A program made the position numbers and the translations under genes. Positions 35,209 to 50,838 of a stretch of 64,000 nucleotides of DNA are shown one piece after another. Source of the DNA: Capillidium heterosporum (lineage: Eukaryota; Entomophthoromycota; Entomophthoromycetes; Entomophthorales; Capillidiaceae); the NCBI GenBank assembly GCA_016630905.1, contig WBMQ01000002.1:682001-746000 (forward strand), given 5' to 3'. The notes beneath the pieces are model-generated. The model searched no databases, was not told where the DNA came from, and saw nothing but the letters and a program-made list of their open reading frames with translations. Position 1 is the stretch's first letter. Every line of letters begins with the position of its first letter.

Positions 35209-37676
35209 ATGTCCAAGTTAGCACCGTTGAACACAACTTTAAGTTATGAAGATGAGCTCAGTAAGCTTTATCTACAAAAACTTCAATGCTTATTTCTACA
35301 TTTTAGATCATATATCTGCCTTTGTAACTCAGTACAAGGAGACAGAACAGAGTGATCCTAAATTCAAGGGCATCCTGGTATTTCTTTTATTATTTAAAAA
35401 TTGACTGACTTTAGCTACGAAGCAAGCCGTTGCAAACCGACAACTAAAGCAAATAGTTGTAGATCTTGAAGACATAGTCAAGGTATTGAATTCCATCTTT
35501 TTAGTTACTTAAATTGTGAGTAGTTTGAGAAGACGAGGGAGGGTTTAGTTAAACGCATTACCAACAACACCAAAAACTATATAGAGCTGTTCAGCCACAT
35601 TTTCGATAAGATCAAGCCCGACCCAACCGTTGAATGGGACGTCCAGCAGGATGTTATTGACGTTATTATGCAACAGCGAATTTTACGAAGTGGAAATGAG
35701 ACTGAAGAATCCAACCTTGCATTCCCACCTCTACTGACCCGACGATAGTACACTTTTTTCAATTTGTTTGTTTTAAGCATCAGTTTAGCACCGTTGTCTT
35801 CAAGCCTTTGGAGGATGAAGTTACGTTGGCAGTACGTGAGTTGAAGAGCCAGTACATTGGTAATTTGGTGACTTTACGTGGCATCGTTACCAGGGTGACC
35901 GATGTCAAACCTTTGCTGATTGTAAACGCCTATAGTTGTGATCAGTGTGGCTGTGAGGTGTTCCAAGAGGTCAAAAACAAAACCTTCCTACCCATATTCG
36001 ACTGCCCTTCAACCGACTGTAAAAAAAACGCCATCAAAGGCAAACTTTTCATGCAGACTCGCTCATCCAAATTCCTCAAATTCCAGGAAGCCAAGGTTCA
36101 AGAAGCGGTAAGTAGAGTAGATCGATGTTTTTTAAACCCTATTTATAGGCTGACCAAGTACCAACGGGCCATACCCCACGATCTGCTACCATACACCTCT
36201 ACGAAGATTTGACTCGTACCATCAACCCTGGTGATGTTGTCAACATCTCGGGAATCTTACTGGCCACACCATTTACCGGTTTCAAGGGCATCCGAGCTGG
36301 ACTTCAAGCCGATACCTTCATCCACGCTCAGTTCATCCACCAGCACAAGAAGACTTTTGAAACGACTGAGAACGACGAGCAGATGCTTGAACAGATCCAC
36401 AGGATCCGTGATGACCCGGACCGGTACGAACGCCTATCCCAAAGTATCGCTCCCGAAATCTACGGTATGGAGGATGTTAAAAAGGCCCTTCTACTTCTTT
36501 TAGTCGGTAGTGGTACTAAAACTACTAAGGACGGTATGAAAATCCGTGGAGATATAAACATCTGTCTGATGGGAGATCCAGGTGTGGCCAAGTCGCAGCT
36601 CCTCAAGTTCATTACCAAAGTTGCACCTAGAGCCGTGTACACCACTGGACGCGGTTCCTCGGGTGTCGGTCTTACGGCCGCTGTCATGCGTGACCCAGTT
36701 ACCGATGAGTTCGTCTTAGGTATTAGTAAAAATAATTCTCTACTGACTTTGTTTAGAGGGTGGTGCCTTAGTTTTGGCTGATAATGGCATCTGCTGTATC
36801 GATGAGTTCGATAAGATGGATGAAAAAGACCGTACCGCCATCCATGAGGTCATGGAACAGCAGACGATCAGTATTTCCAAGGCCGGTATCAATACAACTC
36901 TTAACGCACGTACCTCTATTTTGGCCGCTGCCAATCCTGCCTTTGGACGTTACAACCTGAAGCGCTCTCCTTCTGAGAATATCAACTTACCAGCCGCATT
37001 GCTGTCTCGTTTTGATATGCTTTATTTACTGCTGGATCAACCATCATCGGAGCACGATCGACTCTTGGCTGAGCATGTAACCAAGGTACACATGGGTCAG
37101 TTCGACGTTGGTTCCGTGAACGAGGGGGTGATCGATCCTGAGCTCATGCGCCACTATATCGCCCACGCCCGTCAGTTCGACCCGGTAGTTAGCCAAGAAG
37201 TCGTCGACAGCATTGTCTCCGAGTACGTTACTTTGCGTAAAGCGCAGGCTGATAGAACCCAGGCTGACAAGGGAAGCTATGTCACCCCACGTAGTCTCCT
37301 CGCCATCATCCGTCTGGCTAAGGCGCTAGCTTCAGTCCGGTTTTCCAACTTTGTCCACCACGAGGACATCCAGGAGGCAATCCGACTGCTGCAGGTAACC
37401 AAAGCTCAGCTGGACCAGGGTCACCTGGACATGGCTGATAGAGACACGACCAACGACCGTACCTACCAGTCGGCCATCCTGCAGTTGATCAAGGACCTGC
37501 GCGACGCCAAGAAACGGATTAATTCCAAGAACATGGAGTTAAACTTCAATGAGGTGCTGGACAAGGTCCGAAGCAACGGGTTCACTAGGGAGCAGCTGTT
37601 GGAGACGGTAGAGCAGTACGAGGGAATGGGAGTCCTTCAGATGGACCGTAATCGCAAGAAGATCGTACTGACTTAG
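35209..37676 (+). CDS. MCM7: DNA replication licensing factor MCM7
   Basis: Subunit of the MCM2-7 replicative helicase. The N-terminus is split into short exons starting at ATG 35209 ([17 protein letters not shown]). OB-fold/zinc region: [16 protein letters not shown] with the zinc pair CDQCG and CPSTDC, then [15 protein letters not shown]+ domain: Walker [13 protein letters not shown], Walker [13 protein letters not shown], sensor and arginine-finger region [11 protein letters not shown]. An intron (about 36718-36760) splits [15 protein letters not shown] winged-helix C-terminus ends [13 protein letters not shown]7 is preferred over other MCMs from RGIVTRV...CDQCG...[16 protein letters not shown]. 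The second intron reads best with an AAG acceptor, giving GILQAVANRQ, which matches the LQAVANRE of fungal MCM7. It is tail to tail with CAF-1 (204 bp). Confidence 0.96.
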
Positions 37677-37880
37677 GTTTCCATTTGTCGGAAAGGTATA
37701 AATAAAATCTTAGCTTACTGAAGATTGGTTGGATCACAAGCTTTGTAATATTTTAAGTTCTAGCAGTAAGTTTTGATTTCGAATATATATGCCTCAACTA
37801 TGACTTTTAGTACTATACTTTTGCAAAGATTTCAAAAATAGATTAAAATTAATAGAGCAGCAGTAAGAAATGGATCTTTA

Positions 37881-40344
37881 CTAAGAAGTTAAAGGTTGGA
37901 AGGGATCGGCAATCACCTGCATATCTAAAGTTTAAACCAGTAAATAGAAGTAGCCAGAAGTTTGTACCTGGGTCCAAGAACTGGAAACCCAACTGAGTGA
38001 AGTGGGGAAGTTGGATCTGATCGACTTGAGCTTGACTGATGCCGTAACTTAGTCCAATGACCTTGGGTAAGAACGATTTCTTGTTGAGCCCGGGCTACAT
38101 ACCAAAAATAATATTAGTTATTAAAAGCATCGTATATACATTTACTTTAGCCTTAGACTTAGGTATAAGTTCTACATTTAATAAAATAATCAATACTAGT
38201 CTACTACACAAATAAATTACCTTCATCTCCCAATTTCTCGGCACTTTCTTCATCCTCATTCTCACTCTCGTTGACCAACCAATCCTGCAATCCTAATTAA
38301 AAATACATTGCTTAAAAAGTAGTTACATCGGCGTCAGAGTCCAATTCGGAATCCTCCTCATCCTCTCCGTTGAAATCCTCGTCGTCCTCGCTATCATCGT
38401 CGGAATCCAAGATATCTTCACCATCGGGTTCATCTTCCTCCTGCCACTCCAAGTCGGAATCCACTTCGTAATCAACGTCACCATCCTTCTTCAAGAAGTT
38501 GCGTCCGTTGATGGTGGTCGATACTGAAGGCCAAGCTCCAAAAAAGGTGGGGCGTAGGTTTTCATAAAAGTGCAAAAGTTTGGGCTTGACAAGATCGGGT
38601 AGGTAGAATTCAATATCATCCTCTTCCACTCCCTTCTTCTGGGAGATGGAATTCTGTTTCTTGCTCAGCTCCTCGATTACCGATGTTAGAATATCTTTTC
38701 CATCGTTGATACCGAGTTTCGATAAACTATCTGTTTCTTTATTGAGTACATCAGTACTTACTGGCGAATATAGCTTCATGGTAGGTTTTAAGTTGAAGGG
38801 ATGAAAGTATTTCCTATAATCAGTAATCTTCTCACTGATACAATGTTAATATGTATGAATAATAAAGCTTCGGCTACCTATTCTGCTTTGAACCATTTAG
38901 CGGAGTACCTTCACCAGTTTCGTTGCTAGGTTTTGAGATAGGTGTAAAGAAACCTTTGATACTAACCACGTTCTAAAAATAAGCCATCAATAACTGGCAT
39001 ACAAAAGTACTCACCTTCAACTTTTTATCCTCACCACTTTTGCCATTTTTGGATGTCGTCTTACTCTCCACATTAGTACTAGCGGCCATTTTCTTTGGTT
39101 CTACTTTGACAGTAGTAGATAAGGGGGCATCGTTGCCTTTTACATCTATAAAACTCTGATCCTATAGAGGTAGAATGAGCCTCAACACCAAATGGATATA
39201 TTTACCTTGTCATCAAATTCGATGGAAAGCAAAGGATCTATACTACTTCCGGCCTTGCGCTTGTTGGATTTGAGGGATAGGCTGCTATTGTTGGCCAAAA
39301 AGGTGTCCTTAACTTCGTCCGATAAATCGTCAAAAATTAGCTGGGCTTCTTTGATCAGCTAAATAAGGATAGATAAATATAGTAACATATACCATCTTAC
39401 TTCATTAAATAAAATTTCCCTTTTGACGATATAATCCCTTAACTCCGATGGAAAAAGTCCTATATGGCCAACTTGCCAGATGTATACTGTCAATTGCTAG
39501 CATAAATAAAGTATTTAATATGAAAAGCTAAATATCCAACTACTTCTAAGGCGATGGGTTTCTCTTCTTTATCGGTAGCAGTTATCTTGAATTCCTTACG
39601 GGTTGCAACAAGGTTGATAAGGTCGATTAGGTCGCTGTCATTGATTTGTTCTATAGGATATGAATTAGCAAATAGCTGAAATTAAGATAGTGGTACCACT
39701 CCAAGCATCGGCTTGGTTAAACCAACTAGGGAATAATATATTTTTCAAGTAGCTAGCTAACTCTACAATCTCCAACTCCCTATTTAAATATAATGTCTTT
39801 AGTTCAATTGCTATGTAACTACCTATTACGATTCGTGGATAAGTAGGGCGATTAGTTGTTGGAATAAAAGTAAAAACTTCTTGGTGTCAGTCAACTTGGT
39901 TTTTATCTCTTGCTTTGAAGTATGAAACCTTGCCAATTCTATTTGTTATGGCATTTAATATTATTAAATATATTTGTATTTACCTTTTATCGTAGCTGGA
40001 TGTAGCAACAAATTACTTTTACTTACTTTGAACTGTAGCTTGTTGTAACGTAGCTCTAAAGTTTTGTTCTATTATTGGTATTTAATAAGGGTTTGTTGGT
40101 GAATTTTCGATTACCTTGTTGTAGTATGTACCTAGTATATAAATAAAGTTTTCGTTATAAAATTTATACATATTTAAAACGAGCTTACCAGGTCTAAATC
40201 TCTTCTTCACTACTGGACTACCTACGATACATTTATTACTATTTTTGAATAAATTGGGTCTTTACTTAGATTCTTCAAGTTATCTTCGGGTTCTAAACTA
40301 GATTGTTGATTTAACTCAACTTTGAATTCGGCTGTATCTCTCAT
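37881..40344 (-). CDS. CAC1: Chromatin assembly factor 1 large subunit (CAF1-A/p150, Cac1)
   Basis: CAF-1 deposits H3-H4 behind the replication fork through PCNA. Around 15 short exons. The strongest evidence is in the 38312-38815 region: KITDYRKYFHPFNLKPTMKL (the family's F-x-PFxLKP block), LLHFYENLRPTFFGAWPS (matching FxENxRPxYWGTW) and VDYEVDSDLEWQEEDEPDGE, the CAF1-A histone-binding and acidic signature. A long acidic tract follows. Upstream exons supply a helical region (ELEIVELASYLKNILFPSWF and others), a Lys-rich linker and SIKGFFTPISKP, a PIP-box-like FF motif. Downstream exons end HFTQLGFQFLDP then VIADPFQPLTS, close to the F-x-PL end of yeast Cac1. Proposed start: ATG at 40342-40344; the first three exons are uncertain. 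It shares a divergent promoter with UBP15. Confidence 0.82.
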
Positions 40345-41254
40345 CTTGGGTTGAAAGTTGATACAAAAGTGATTATATTCTGACAACTGAAATTTTTATT
40401 TACATATTTTCAGATTCAATGCTTTTATTTCGAGATGAAGGCACAGTTTCTAAGAATACTTTGATATATTTTATATAGCTATTGGCATTGGATTAAAGTT
40501 CATATAAGCACATTTCTGAAGTAAAAAGTGCTTAAAGTGAAATCGATTGGAAACGATCCTAAGGTAGCATATACTGTTTTGTTTCTACCATAAAAGCGTT
40601 AGCTTAAATGTATAGTGAGTTAAGTTTTATTTCTAAACTGATGGGATTTTACTTAGTATACTAGAGTATATCATACATTATTCCTACAGTCAAGCATTTT
40701 GTATATAAACTTTGTAACATACATAGCCTACTTTATAGTTATATATAGACTACCTATATTTTATTTCTTTAGTACAAGCCTTCAGTTAAAGATTTTAAAA
40801 GTGTATGCTTGTAGCAGGTATATTTATAATCGCAGCGAATCCGGCTTTAATTTTCCTAGTTTTACTGCCTTCTAAGTTGGTAGATAAAATATCTCCTTTT
40901 GCTATATGTATAGCCAAAGCAACTGTAGTCCTCCAAATACTACCGAATTCTTCAAAGAAAACGAGGTGACGCTACACTATATTCGCTACATGGCTTCCCA
41001 ACAGCCAACAGCAACATGCCCAGCAATTCCAAAATCGTCACTTTTACCATTCAACTAACAAGAACGATTTGTAGCCAATGGTTTGGATTACGAATAATAG
41101 TCAAAGCTTGGTGGATTGGGATTTATAAAAACTGGAATGGGCGAAATTGGGCTCATTTCAACTTCTTATAAATTATCAGTTGTTGGATATTGATATCTGA
41201 AAACTCTAGGTTATAAATTTGAATTGAAACTTAGAAAGCACAAGCGTTTAAAAG
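40345..41254. other. Divergent intergenic region CAC1/UBP15
   Basis: 0.91 kb shared upstream region. AT-rich, no separate gene seen. Confidence 0.4.
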
Positions 41255-45463
<4,209 letters not shown>

Positions 45464-45978
45464 TATAATCTTATGCAAGCCTATCTTTATGCTTTTCAAC
45501 TTCACTTGTTGCTATAAATTTTGTAACTTTGGACAGTTGTCCTTGTAATATTTTGTTAAAAATGATTTTAAGGTATATGTTTTATACTGAAGCCAGTAGT
45601 TTAACTTTGTGTTAACAAAAATAGCAGAGTAAGCTCAGAGCGACCATTATCGTATCTTTTTATCAACTGGAAATCAGCCCTTCAGTTTTAACTCCAATGT
45701 TTCCTACGTTATCTTTACCATTTCTATTTACTAGTTTAAAATTAGTATATATAGGATGTATACTTAATCACAAATATAGCAGCATTGTATATATAACGTG
45801 GTGCCATTTTCCATAGCAAAGGGAAGTGCTGCTTTTAAAAACTATAGTAGAAGCCTGAATACAAATTCTTGATTTTCCATTAATAAACATAAAGTTTACA
45901 ATTCAAAGATACAATCATTTCAAAAATTCTTAGTAGATTAAAGTAAATATCTAAGATATGTACACGACAACTAAGTCC
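45464..45978. other. Convergent intergenic gap
   Basis: 0.5 kb AT-rich gap between UBP15 and SPO7. Nothing recognised. Confidence 0.45.
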
Positions 45979-46704
45979 TCAACCTTTACTTTTAGTAGCA
46001 ATTACATTGTTACTGACCTTCTGGTTGAACAAAGTTCGAAATCGGTCCAAGCCCGACTGGAATTGGTTACGAAACGGCATATTTGACAACTCCTCCCTCC
46101 GTTTCAACTTGGACCCTGTTAATATTTCGATAACTTTGGTCTTGCTGTTGAAAGTTAAGCCAAAATCACTCAAGGTACGATTCACCTGGGGTACGAATCT
46201 AAAACAAGATAAACTTTTAATAGCTGGTTTCGAGAACTGTTGGTAGAAATAGAAATTACTGCACCTGGTCCGCAACGTGGCATTTTCAGAATAAATTAAC
46301 ATTAGGATGACTGTACATAACAAAAACAGGGTAACTTTATTAACAAATATCCAAATTGGATCCTAATGGTATTAAATATGTTTAGTTTGAAATGTACAAA
46401 TGAATAAAAGATATTACATGCACTTCTGAAAAAAAAACTAGGTAGCTGAAGTAGCCAATGAGGGAAAGTAAAGTTAGAAACATGGCTAAAGGTAAAAATT
46501 TTGAAATTGGATAAAAGATTAGTTTTTGCAATAAACCAAAATTTTACCGTAGTACTGGCGCTGCCTGTATTTCAAAACTCGCAAACTGTACTTCAACCGC
46601 TCTTCAAAGATGATAAAATCTCTATATGCATTGAGTTGCCCCTTATCTTTACTTTCCTTTATGTCGCTCTTATTCAAATTGGAATCTACTTCTTTGGTCG
46701 ACAT
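45979..46704 (-). CDS. SPO7: Spo7-like regulatory subunit of the Nem1 lipin phosphatase
   Basis: Spo7 anchors and activates Nem1 at the nuclear/ER membrane; Nem1-Spo7 dephosphorylates the phosphatidate phosphatase Pah1 (lipin), setting the balance of phospholipid and triacylglycerol. Four exons give about 185 aa. The N-terminal AYRDFIIFEERLKYSLRVLK matches the conserved YRxFLIFEERL helix of Spo7/TMEM188. Two membrane spans follow: MFLTLLSLIGYFSYLVFFS in exon 2 and VTLFLLCTVILMLIY in exon 3. After the second span is FVPQVNRTLSDFGLTFN, another family block, and a basic C-terminus. ATG at 46704; stop at 45979-45981. Introns of about 60-66 nt are read from frame and splice consensus. Confidence 0.85.
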
Positions 46705-49040
46705 TGTTAGGATAGGAGCTTCGCGTTGTAAGTTAGTTTGGCAGGTTGGTTGGGAAGCTTTAGTAAAGGTGTTTGTTTGAGGGAAGGATCGTAAATTTTA
46801 AGCTCAATGAAAAGATGCAGTTTGGAAGCCAAGTCAAAAATATTTATGAGCAGGTGGCTGTTTTTAATGATGTAACTTTACCAACACTATGTTCTGAATT
46901 AATGGGCTAATAACAACTAATTTTAAAATAAAGCTATTGGTCTAAAAAATAGGATCATGGTTTGTAAAAGTTTAGAGGAGCATTCCATATTTTACCACCT
47001 CGAACCCACGGATTATGTGGGAGATTAATGAAATTTCCCGATCTTACACGTCAAAGGTTTCCTAAAATAGATGGGACAGCAAAGTATATATTCGAGTGAC
47101 CCAGCTAATTGTACATGCCTAATTTTGGGAAATATCATTGGATAGTTGACAGTCATAGATTGAATTGCTATTCTGTCTTCAAATAGATATATACCGAAGC
47201 TACCTCTTCCAAATTAGCAAGCACCTTTTTCTTATAGATGTATAAAAGAAAGCGTCACCAATTTTATAATGGAGCTAATAGGATACTGCTTTTTAAAATA
47301 AAAACTGTATAGATTCAGCACATAAATGAAAATAACATAAAAATGGCTGTAAATTTTGATGATTCCTTTTGCTATAAGGTTGCTATTGTAAGCCTGCATC
47401 ATCAAGCAGGCAAGGTAGTACCTACCATAGCTTTAGCCATTCACCACCTTTATTTTCTCTCGTTAGAGGTACCACTACCTGTATTTACCTAATTGAAAGA
47501 AGATCGTCATATATGCATGTAAGGTATTAAGTCACATGCCTTGACAGTACCCTTCTTTCGATTGGACCAATACAGGTGATGTAGCTTTCAACAATAGACT
47601 TCTGTTCTGTCAAAGAATTGAATCTTGAAAACAAAGAATCTACAAATTCCAAAACCAGGATATTTAAACAAATACTTTATCAATCCCTTCCAAAAGTTTA
47701 ATATGTATTTAATATACATTTGTAAATAGACTATAAAGCTTTATACTGGATGGGCTCATACTATACTAAAATAGACACACAATACTCCAAACTTTGATAC
47801 GTTCAAGTATTCAAGAAATTGGAATTGCCAATTACAAGATACTAATATCAAAGTATCAAGGTATCTGTAGTAAGCTTAAACGTAAAATTCATTAGTATGG
47901 ATAACAATAAACAGCAAAATAGAATATGGAAGCAGTAAAAATACATTTAGGTTGTTATATATAATGAATTGCAGTACAGTAAAGGGTCTGTTAATATGGT
48001 AGAACTACTGTATACAACACTCAATTTACCACCATAGAGTTAAATGATTCTTTTCAAGCCGAGTATAAGCTTATACATTTGTATTTACAAAGTATCGATA
48101 TTCACACCCTATGTTACAGAATGTAAATGTCTACACAAAGTTTGTTAGGCTATTGTAGATTAGAAATATCATTTACAAGTCTTGGAAGACGAGCAACATT
48201 GTGGTTTGCATCTACACCAGCTATATAAAAGTAAACATCACATATTTAGACTCCTGTACAAGATCTTTAAGCTCCTTTTGTTAAATTGTATTATTAATTC
48301 ACGATTCTTATCAATAAAAGTGAGTCACAAACAGTAAACTTCGATATAAGCAGAAAGATGTACCAATAAGCACTGGCCAAAAGCCGTATTTTCTTGCTAT
48401 AAGCTGGATAAAAAAGCGATAGTAATGAAACCTAGCTTATAGGGTGTCAGCCTTTATCGAATTCCAGCTTACAGCAAACCAGTTTATATCAGTTTTATTA
48501 GGTTCTGCATTTTGCTACATCTATCTTCAAAATCGCCTACCAACCTAGTTACTAATTGCCACCCCAAAAAGGTAACCTCTCTCCTTCAATTGACGTTTCA
48601 AGGTCAAGCCAACCACTCAAATTTCTTAGTGTCATCGATTAAACATGCTAATATCATATGCAAAACAAAGCTATTTTCGACTGCTGCACAGCACAAACTC
48701 CTATTCATGGAGAACACCTGTCTATATATACTGAACTGGGCTGTACTTTTACTTGCCAACAGTATAACTGACTGGTATAGGTTTCAATACGCGTATCAGA
48801 TGCTTTCATACCTACTTTGCCGGATTTTCCTATAAATTAAGCGATTATTGTAGTCACATGTTCCTTCCGAAAAGAAGCGACAGGAATAACTTGGCTGATG
48901 ACTAACCTCTTAGAAAGCTCAAGTTCATTGGCTAGGTTGCAGGAATATCTAAAACTTGAAATTCAAAATTTTAGAACGTATAAAGGCTATAAAATGGTGG
49001 TAACGAAACTTGGTTTTCTCAACTAACTAAACAAACAAAA
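46705..49040. other. Longest gene-free region of the window
   Basis: 2.3 kb between divergent SPO7 and SNZ1. It includes small stem-loops: GCCTGC/GCAGGC at about 47395-47414, GGTAG/CTACC just after, and CTATAAGCT/AGCTTATAG around 48400-48440. A 107-codon plus-strand ORF (48512-48835) lacks any domain, signal peptide or composition support. No gene called. Confidence 0.4.
48979..48995 (+). promoter_or_regulatory. Tandem TATA-like boxes upstream of SNZ1
   Basis: TATAAAG at 48979 and TATAAAAT at 48988, about 50-60 bp before the ATG at 49041. A defined TATA would fit a regulated biosynthetic gene. Position and match only. Confidence 0.4.
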
Positions 49041-50109
49041 ATGTCGACTGAAGCTAACGGATCCGCTACCCAAGCCACCTTCTCGGTAAAGAGTGGTATG
49101 GCCAAGATGTTAAAGGTACTTTAGTGTAGCTATTTTAATTTAATCAAGGGTATAGGGAGGTGTAATTATGGATGTCGTCAACGCCGAGCAGGCTCGTATC
49201 GCCGAAGAAGCCGGTGCTGTCGCTGTCATGGCTCTAGAGCGTGTCCCTGCTGATATTAGAAAGGACGGTGGTGTCGCCCGTATGTCCGACCCTGATATGA
49301 TCAAGAAGATCCAGGAAGCCGTCACTATCCCCGTCATGGCCAAGGTCCGTATCGGTCACTTTGTCGAGGCTCAGGTTAGATACTGATACGTACTGCCTTT
49401 ATTCTAAACATCTATTAGATCCTCGAAGCCATCGGTATTGATTACATCGACGAGAGTGAAGTCTTGACTCCTGCCGACGACGAGCACCACGTCAACAAGC
49501 ACGACTTCAAGGTCCCCTTCGTCTGCGGCTGCAAGGATTTGGGTGAAGCTCTACGCCGTATCTACGAAGGTGCTGCCTTCATCCGTACTAAGGTATTTTA
49601 AATAATAAGTGACTGTTATTAATTTGGTGTAGGGTGAAGCTGGTACTGGTAACGTAGTCGAAGCCGTCCGCCACTACCGCACCGTCGCTGGTCAGATCCG
49701 TAAGGCCAGAGGTATGTCCGACCAGGAGCTTTACGTTTACGCCAAGGAGCTACGTGCCCCCTATGAGCTTCTGAAGCAGACCGCCGAATTGGGCCGACTA
49801 CCCGTCGTCAACTTTGCTGCTGGTGGTATTGCCACCCCCGCCGACGCTGCCCTCATGATGCAGCTTGGTTGTGATGGTGTCTTTGTTGGATCGGTACTAT
49901 TTTAAACTTTGTATAGAAACTAATTTATGTAGGGTATCTTCAAATCTGGAAACGCCGCCCAGCGTGCCAAGGCCATTGTCCAGGCCGTTACCCATTACCA
50001 GGATGCTAAGGTATTGGCTGAGGTCAGTGAAAACTTGGGTGAGGCTATGGTCGGTATCAACTGCGACGACTTGCCCGCCAACCAAAAGTATGCCCAGCGT
50101 GGATGGTAA
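49041..50109 (+). CDS. SNZ1: Pyridoxal 5'-phosphate synthase lyase subunit (PdxS/PDX1/Snz1)
   Basis: Makes PLP from ribose 5-phosphate, glyceraldehyde 3-phosphate and ammonia supplied by the Sno/Pdx2 glutaminase, which is not in this window. Five exons (introns 49116-49155, 49375-49418, 49593-49632 and 49894-49932) give about 300 aa. Hallmarks: [29 protein letters not shown], the first catalytic lysine in [10 protein letters not shown] (about Lys88), [10 protein letters not shown], the second lysine in FIRTKGEAGTGN (about Lys156), [18 protein letters not shown] and [14 protein letters not shown]. It is complete with normal length. GC and codon use are higher than in neighbours, as expected for a strongly expressed gene. 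Confidence 0.98.
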
Positions 50110-50838
50110 TTTTGACTTTTCCTACTCGTACATACATTGGAAGGTGATTGTAAAAGTGAATCCACTTTAGATTACATTGAACTTATTTATAATAAAATAG
50201 TTTGGATTTCTTGCCATGTGTTGAAGAGGCGATTTATTTTGGTTATAGCTTGTAACTTTCGATTGCTATTTTTGTTTCCCTTATTCATGGAAACTATCCA
50301 AATTTATAGACTAGTTGTAGCTATACATAGGAAAATGAAGTTTGGGGTAAATTTAAAATTGGTTTGCTATAGGGAGTCAGCTGTAAGTAGATGAAGTTTT
50401 TGATATTTAATCACTTTGTAGTATAGCCTTGAAGAAATATCAATTTTTTACCTTTTTATGGCTGACAAAGAGAAGATCCAAGTACACCAGCAGATGCACA
50501 TCGGATATATTGCTATTTCTAATTTTATAACACCATATTGCTTTAAATAACTAGTATAGGATATTGCAATACGTTTATTTGTATCAAATTTGACCACATT
50601 TACTGGATAAGTATACTATTATATGGAGTGAAATTGGAAAGGTAAATTTTGCCAAGTATTGTAAATTAACTTTATAGCTTCATTGTGTTTGCACTTTCCA
50701 TTCAAAAAAGATGTGTATTAAAATAATACTGCACTAAATGTTTAAAAGCTTATAAAATAGAATAGAAAACCAACAATTAAAACAGTTTGCAGCTAAATTT
50801 ATATAGAGTAAAAATCTAAATGTAAAACAGGTAACAAT
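50110..50838. other. Convergent intergenic gap
   Basis: 0.73 kb AT-rich gap between SNZ1 and XPO7. An 85-codon ORF near its start is unsupported. Confidence 0.45.

Noticed and set aside
47395-47420. Small stem-loops in the SPO7/SNZ1 gap as a possible ncRNA or transposon end
   Set aside because: Stems of 5-9 bp are expected by chance; no terminal repeats, target duplication or RNA family motif seen.
48512-48835. 107-codon plus-strand ORF upstream of SNZ1
   Set aside because: No domain, signal peptide, TATA box or family resemblance; neighbouring DNA is non-coding. Length alone is not enough.
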